This document shows, piece by piece, positions 62,374 through 64,000 of a DNA stretch of 64,000 nt (positions are counted from its first letter, which is position 1; every line of letters begins with the position of its first letter). Location of the stretch: assembly GCA_003165075.1 (NCBI GenBank), contig PLSM01000108.1, positions 75,687 through 139,686 on the forward strand, read 5' to 3'. Below the pieces are notes generated by a model, which was given only the letters and a program-made list of their open reading frames with translations, ran no database searches and was not told the DNA's origin. This stretch comes from Acidobacteriaceae bacterium (GTDB lineage: Bacteria; Acidobacteriota; Terriglobia; Terriglobales; Acidobacteriaceae). Made by a program: the position numbers and the translations under genes.

Positions 62374-62886
62374 ATGATGGGCCGTGAAAAAAGAGAAGCA
62401 ACAAGATGCTGGCATGCCCGATTCGATTGGGCGGCGATGGCGTATTTTGCCGCTGCAACGCTGGCAGCGTACGGTCAGTCGGTAACGGTCCGGACACAGA
62501 ACTCGGTCGCGGCGCTCGAAGCACCCGCAGTCATGCTGCGCGAAATCGACGATCCGCATTCGGGAGCGCGCTGGCTTCTGCTGCCGAACCCCAACCATCC
62601 CGGCGGACCGGGCCGCCTGGTGCTGGCTGCCGGTGGAGACAGAACGGGTTCTGCCGCCGTGGCCATTGCAGTTCCGGCGCGCCCGGTGATTCGTGCCGGC
62701 GACGAGTTGGTTGTGGAGGAGAACACGGTCGTAGTAGAGGCGCGGCTGGAGGCCAGGGCATTGGGATCGGCGTCACTAGGAAATACATTGCATGCGAGGC
62801 TGAAGATGGGCGGCAAAGTGGTGCCGGTAGTGGCGCTGGGGCCGGGACGGGCGGCGCTTGAACCGGAGATGGGCGGGCGTCCATGA
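62374..62886 (+). CDS. flgA: Short FlgA-like flagellar P-ring assembly protein
   Basis: A 170-residue exported protein placed between flgG and flgH. A leader with a hydrophobic stretch (WAAMAYFAAATLAAYGQS) is followed by a SAF/FlgA C-terminal domain (RAGDELVVEENTVVVEARLEARALGSASLGNTLHARLKMGGKVVPVV). The usual N-terminal FlgA module is much reduced, so this is a short form. P-ring chaperone role is inferred from location. It overlaps flgH by four bases. Confidence 0.78.
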   Translation: MMGREKREATRCWHARFDWAAMAYFAAATLAAYGQSVTVRTQNSVAALEAPAVMLREIDDPHSGARWLLLPNPNHPGGPGRLVLAAGGDRTGSAAVAIAVPARPVIRAGDELVVEENTVVVEARLEARALGSASLGNTLHARLKMGGKVVPVVALGPGRAALEPEMGGRP

Positions 62887-63611
62887 GAAATCGTGGGGGG
62901 ATGGCGGCAATTTTCTCTTTGGGGCTCGTGATGGCCGGGCCCGCGTACGCCGGAATCCGCAAGCCCGCGGCCGCGTCCACCACACCTAAGGCGAATCCGC
63001 CCGAGGCGGCGCTGCGTTCTTATGTCGAGCGCGTGCGGGCGCAGCAGGCGGCGGAGGTGCGGACGCCGGGTTCGATCTGGAGCCCGGAAGGAATGCTGGT
63101 GCGGCTGGGCACCGACGCCAAGGCGGTTCGGCTGCACGATGTGGTGTCCATTGTGGTCACCGAAAGCCTGGCCGCGTCGACCGACGGCCAGGTGAAGAAC
63201 ACCCGCGCCTCGAACGCCAGCTCCAACGTGAGCGCGCTGTTTGGCGCGCTGAAGGCCTCCAACAACCTGCAAAACCTGCTCGGCGTGACTGCGGCCTCCG
63301 GCCTGACGGCGCAGGGGCAGAGCACTACCAACTCCAGCCTGGTGACCACCTTTGGCGCGGAAGTGGTGGATGTGCTGCCCAACGGAATGCTGGTGGTACA
63401 GGCCACCCGGCAGTTGACCTTTTCCCAGCAAACCCAGTTGATTAAGTTGCGCGGACTGGTGCGCCCTGAGGACGTAAGCGCGCAGAACCAGGTGCTGTCG
63501 ACGGCCATGACCGATCTGGAGCTGGAAGTGACGGGCAAAGGCATTGTGAACGACTCGACCTACCGGCAGAATCCGCTGGTGCGCTTCCTGGAGAAGCTAT
63601 TGGTCTTTTGA
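62883..63611 (+). CDS. flgH: Flagellar L-ring protein FlgH, non-lipoprotein form
   Basis: A 242-residue outer-membrane ring protein; VRLHDVVSIVVTESLAASTDGQVKNTRASN and SSLVTTFGAEVVDVLPNGMLVVQATRQLTF and LRGLVRPEDVSAQNQVLST are typical FlgH. The signal peptide (MAAIFSLGLVMAGPAYAG) ends in an AXA-type site with no lipobox Cys, unlike most FlgH. The presence of L- and P-ring proteins shows a Gram-negative envelope. Confidence 0.93.
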   Translation: MRNRGGMAAIFSLGLVMAGPAYAGIRKPAAASTTPKANPPEAALRSYVERVRAQQAAEVRTPGSIWSPEGMLVRLGTDAKAVRLHDVVSIVVTESLAASTDGQVKNTRASNASSNVSALFGALKASNNLQNLLGVTAASGLTAQGQSTTNSSLVTTFGAEVVDVLPNGMLVVQATRQLTFSQQTQLIKLRGLVRPEDVSAQNQVLSTAMTDLELEVTGKGIVNDSTYRQNPLVRFLEKLLVF

Positions 63612-63653
63612 AGCGCTGGAACCAGGGGCAACAAGCGGAGAACGGAGTGCGGC

Positions 63654-64000
63654 ATGAACACCATGAACGCGGTGGATACGGAACAGGCGCCGGGGCAGAA
63701 TGCGCCGGCGGAGAACTCCGAGCCGGGCACGGCGGAGCGGCAAAGATGGGCGCTGTTTCTGCTCTGGTCGCTGGTGGCGATTTTTTTGGCCCTCACCTCG
63801 GCGTGGGTTCTCGCCGAGACCGCGGGACAGCGGGCGCGCGTCAAGGACGTGGCCGCCATTGAAGGGATTCGCGACAACCAGTTGGTAGGGTACGGGCTGG
63901 TGGTGGGACTGCGTGGTACGGGAGACAGCTCGCAAACGGTCTTTCCGGCGCAGACCTTGATTTCGGCGCTGGAGCGGATGGGAATCACCGTTCCTCAGAC
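63654..64000 (+). CDS. flgI: Flagellar P-ring protein FlgI (3' end missing)
   Basis: The N-terminal 115 codons of FlgI; the frame is open to the window edge. GQRARVKDVAAIEGIRDNQLVGYGLVVGL and GTGDSSQTVFPAQTLISALERMGITVPQ are the conserved start of mature FlgI. A polar leader of about 31 residues (MNTMNAVDTEQAPGQNA…) precedes the hydrophobic segment WALFLLWSLVAIFLALT, which is an unusually long signal peptide n-region. GGAG lies six bases before the ATG. Confidence 0.92.
   Translation, partial: MNTMNAVDTEQAPGQNAPAENSEPGTAERQRWALFLLWSLVAIFLALTSAWVLAETAGQRARVKDVAAIEGIRDNQLVGYGLVVGLRGTGDSSQTVFPAQTLISALERMGITVPQ

Noticed and set aside
1-64000. CRISPR arrays, tRNA or rRNA genes
   Set aside because: No regularly spaced repeats and no recognisable clover-leaf or ribosomal sequence were seen by eye; a covariance-model scan would be needed to exclude small RNAs.

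Overview
The window is a GC-rich bacterial chromosome segment with tightly packed, often translationally coupled genes (ATGA, TAATG and TAGTG junctions are frequent). Gene content and protein style point to Acidobacteria, probably Acidobacteriaceae (Terriglobia): an aldehyde dehydrogenase plus FAH-family sugar-acid genes, an EtfABD electron-transfer operon, menaquinone-type Nuo genes, PdxS/PdxT, a flagellar operon and pyrimidine-rich intergenic repeats. This placement is inferred from recognition, not from a database search.

Layout. (1) 1-2645: the 3' part of uvrA, followed by two strong hairpins. (2) 3129-14834: a sugar-acid catabolic region. It has uxaC (glucuronate isomerase), manD (mannonate dehydratase), kdgK and eda, which together take uronates to pyruvate and glyceraldehyde 3-phosphate. 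It also has a solute-binding-protein/FAH/alpha-ketoglutarate-semialdehyde-dehydrogenase operon, an ICMT-like membrane methyltransferase, and a Gfo/Idh oxidoreductase paired with a TIM-barrel isomerase whose acidic tail is split over reading frames. (3) 15376-22459: an Lrp/AsnC regulator divergent from hutH, a second FAH enzyme that looks like a 2-keto-3-deoxypentonate dehydratase, a dienelactone hydrolase, a secreted glycosidase-like/FGE-like fusion, and ribokinase. (4) 22557-26200: etfD-etfB-etfA, an electron bifurcation- or beta-oxidation-type link from ETF to the membrane quinone pool. (5) 26372-31723: a surface-polysaccharide locus (UDP-sugar dehydrogenase, epimerase, GT4 glycosyltransferase) interrupted by a low-GC two-gene cassette of unknown function and a transposase remnant. 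(6) 31695-45320: a complex I operon, nuoA-C-D-orf103-E-F-G-H-J-K-L-M-N, that lacks nuoB and nuoI and carries a small unknown gene. (7) 45732-49962: a hypothetical gene, a secreted metallophosphoesterase, a lone cytochrome oxidase subunit III, and pdxS-pdxT. (8) 50163-64000: a long flagellar/chemotaxis operon, fliN-like-fliO-P-Q-R-flhB-flhA-fliA-fliM-fliN-(zinc/MshEN protein)-cheY-cheX-flgF-G-A-H-I, running off the end inside flgI.

How it works together. The sugar regions channel plant-polymer acids (uronates, pentonates) into central metabolism. ETF and complex I feed electrons to the quinone pool, and the flagellar genes supply export apparatus, motor switch, sigma-28, rod and rings. The best candidates for undescribed biology are the low-GC membrane/small-protein pair at 28229-28856, the Cys4/MshEN protein placed inside the flagellar operon at 58535-59464, and the nuo operon with nuoB and nuoI missing and an extra 103-residue gene. 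No tRNA, rRNA, CRISPR array or intact mobile element was recognised.
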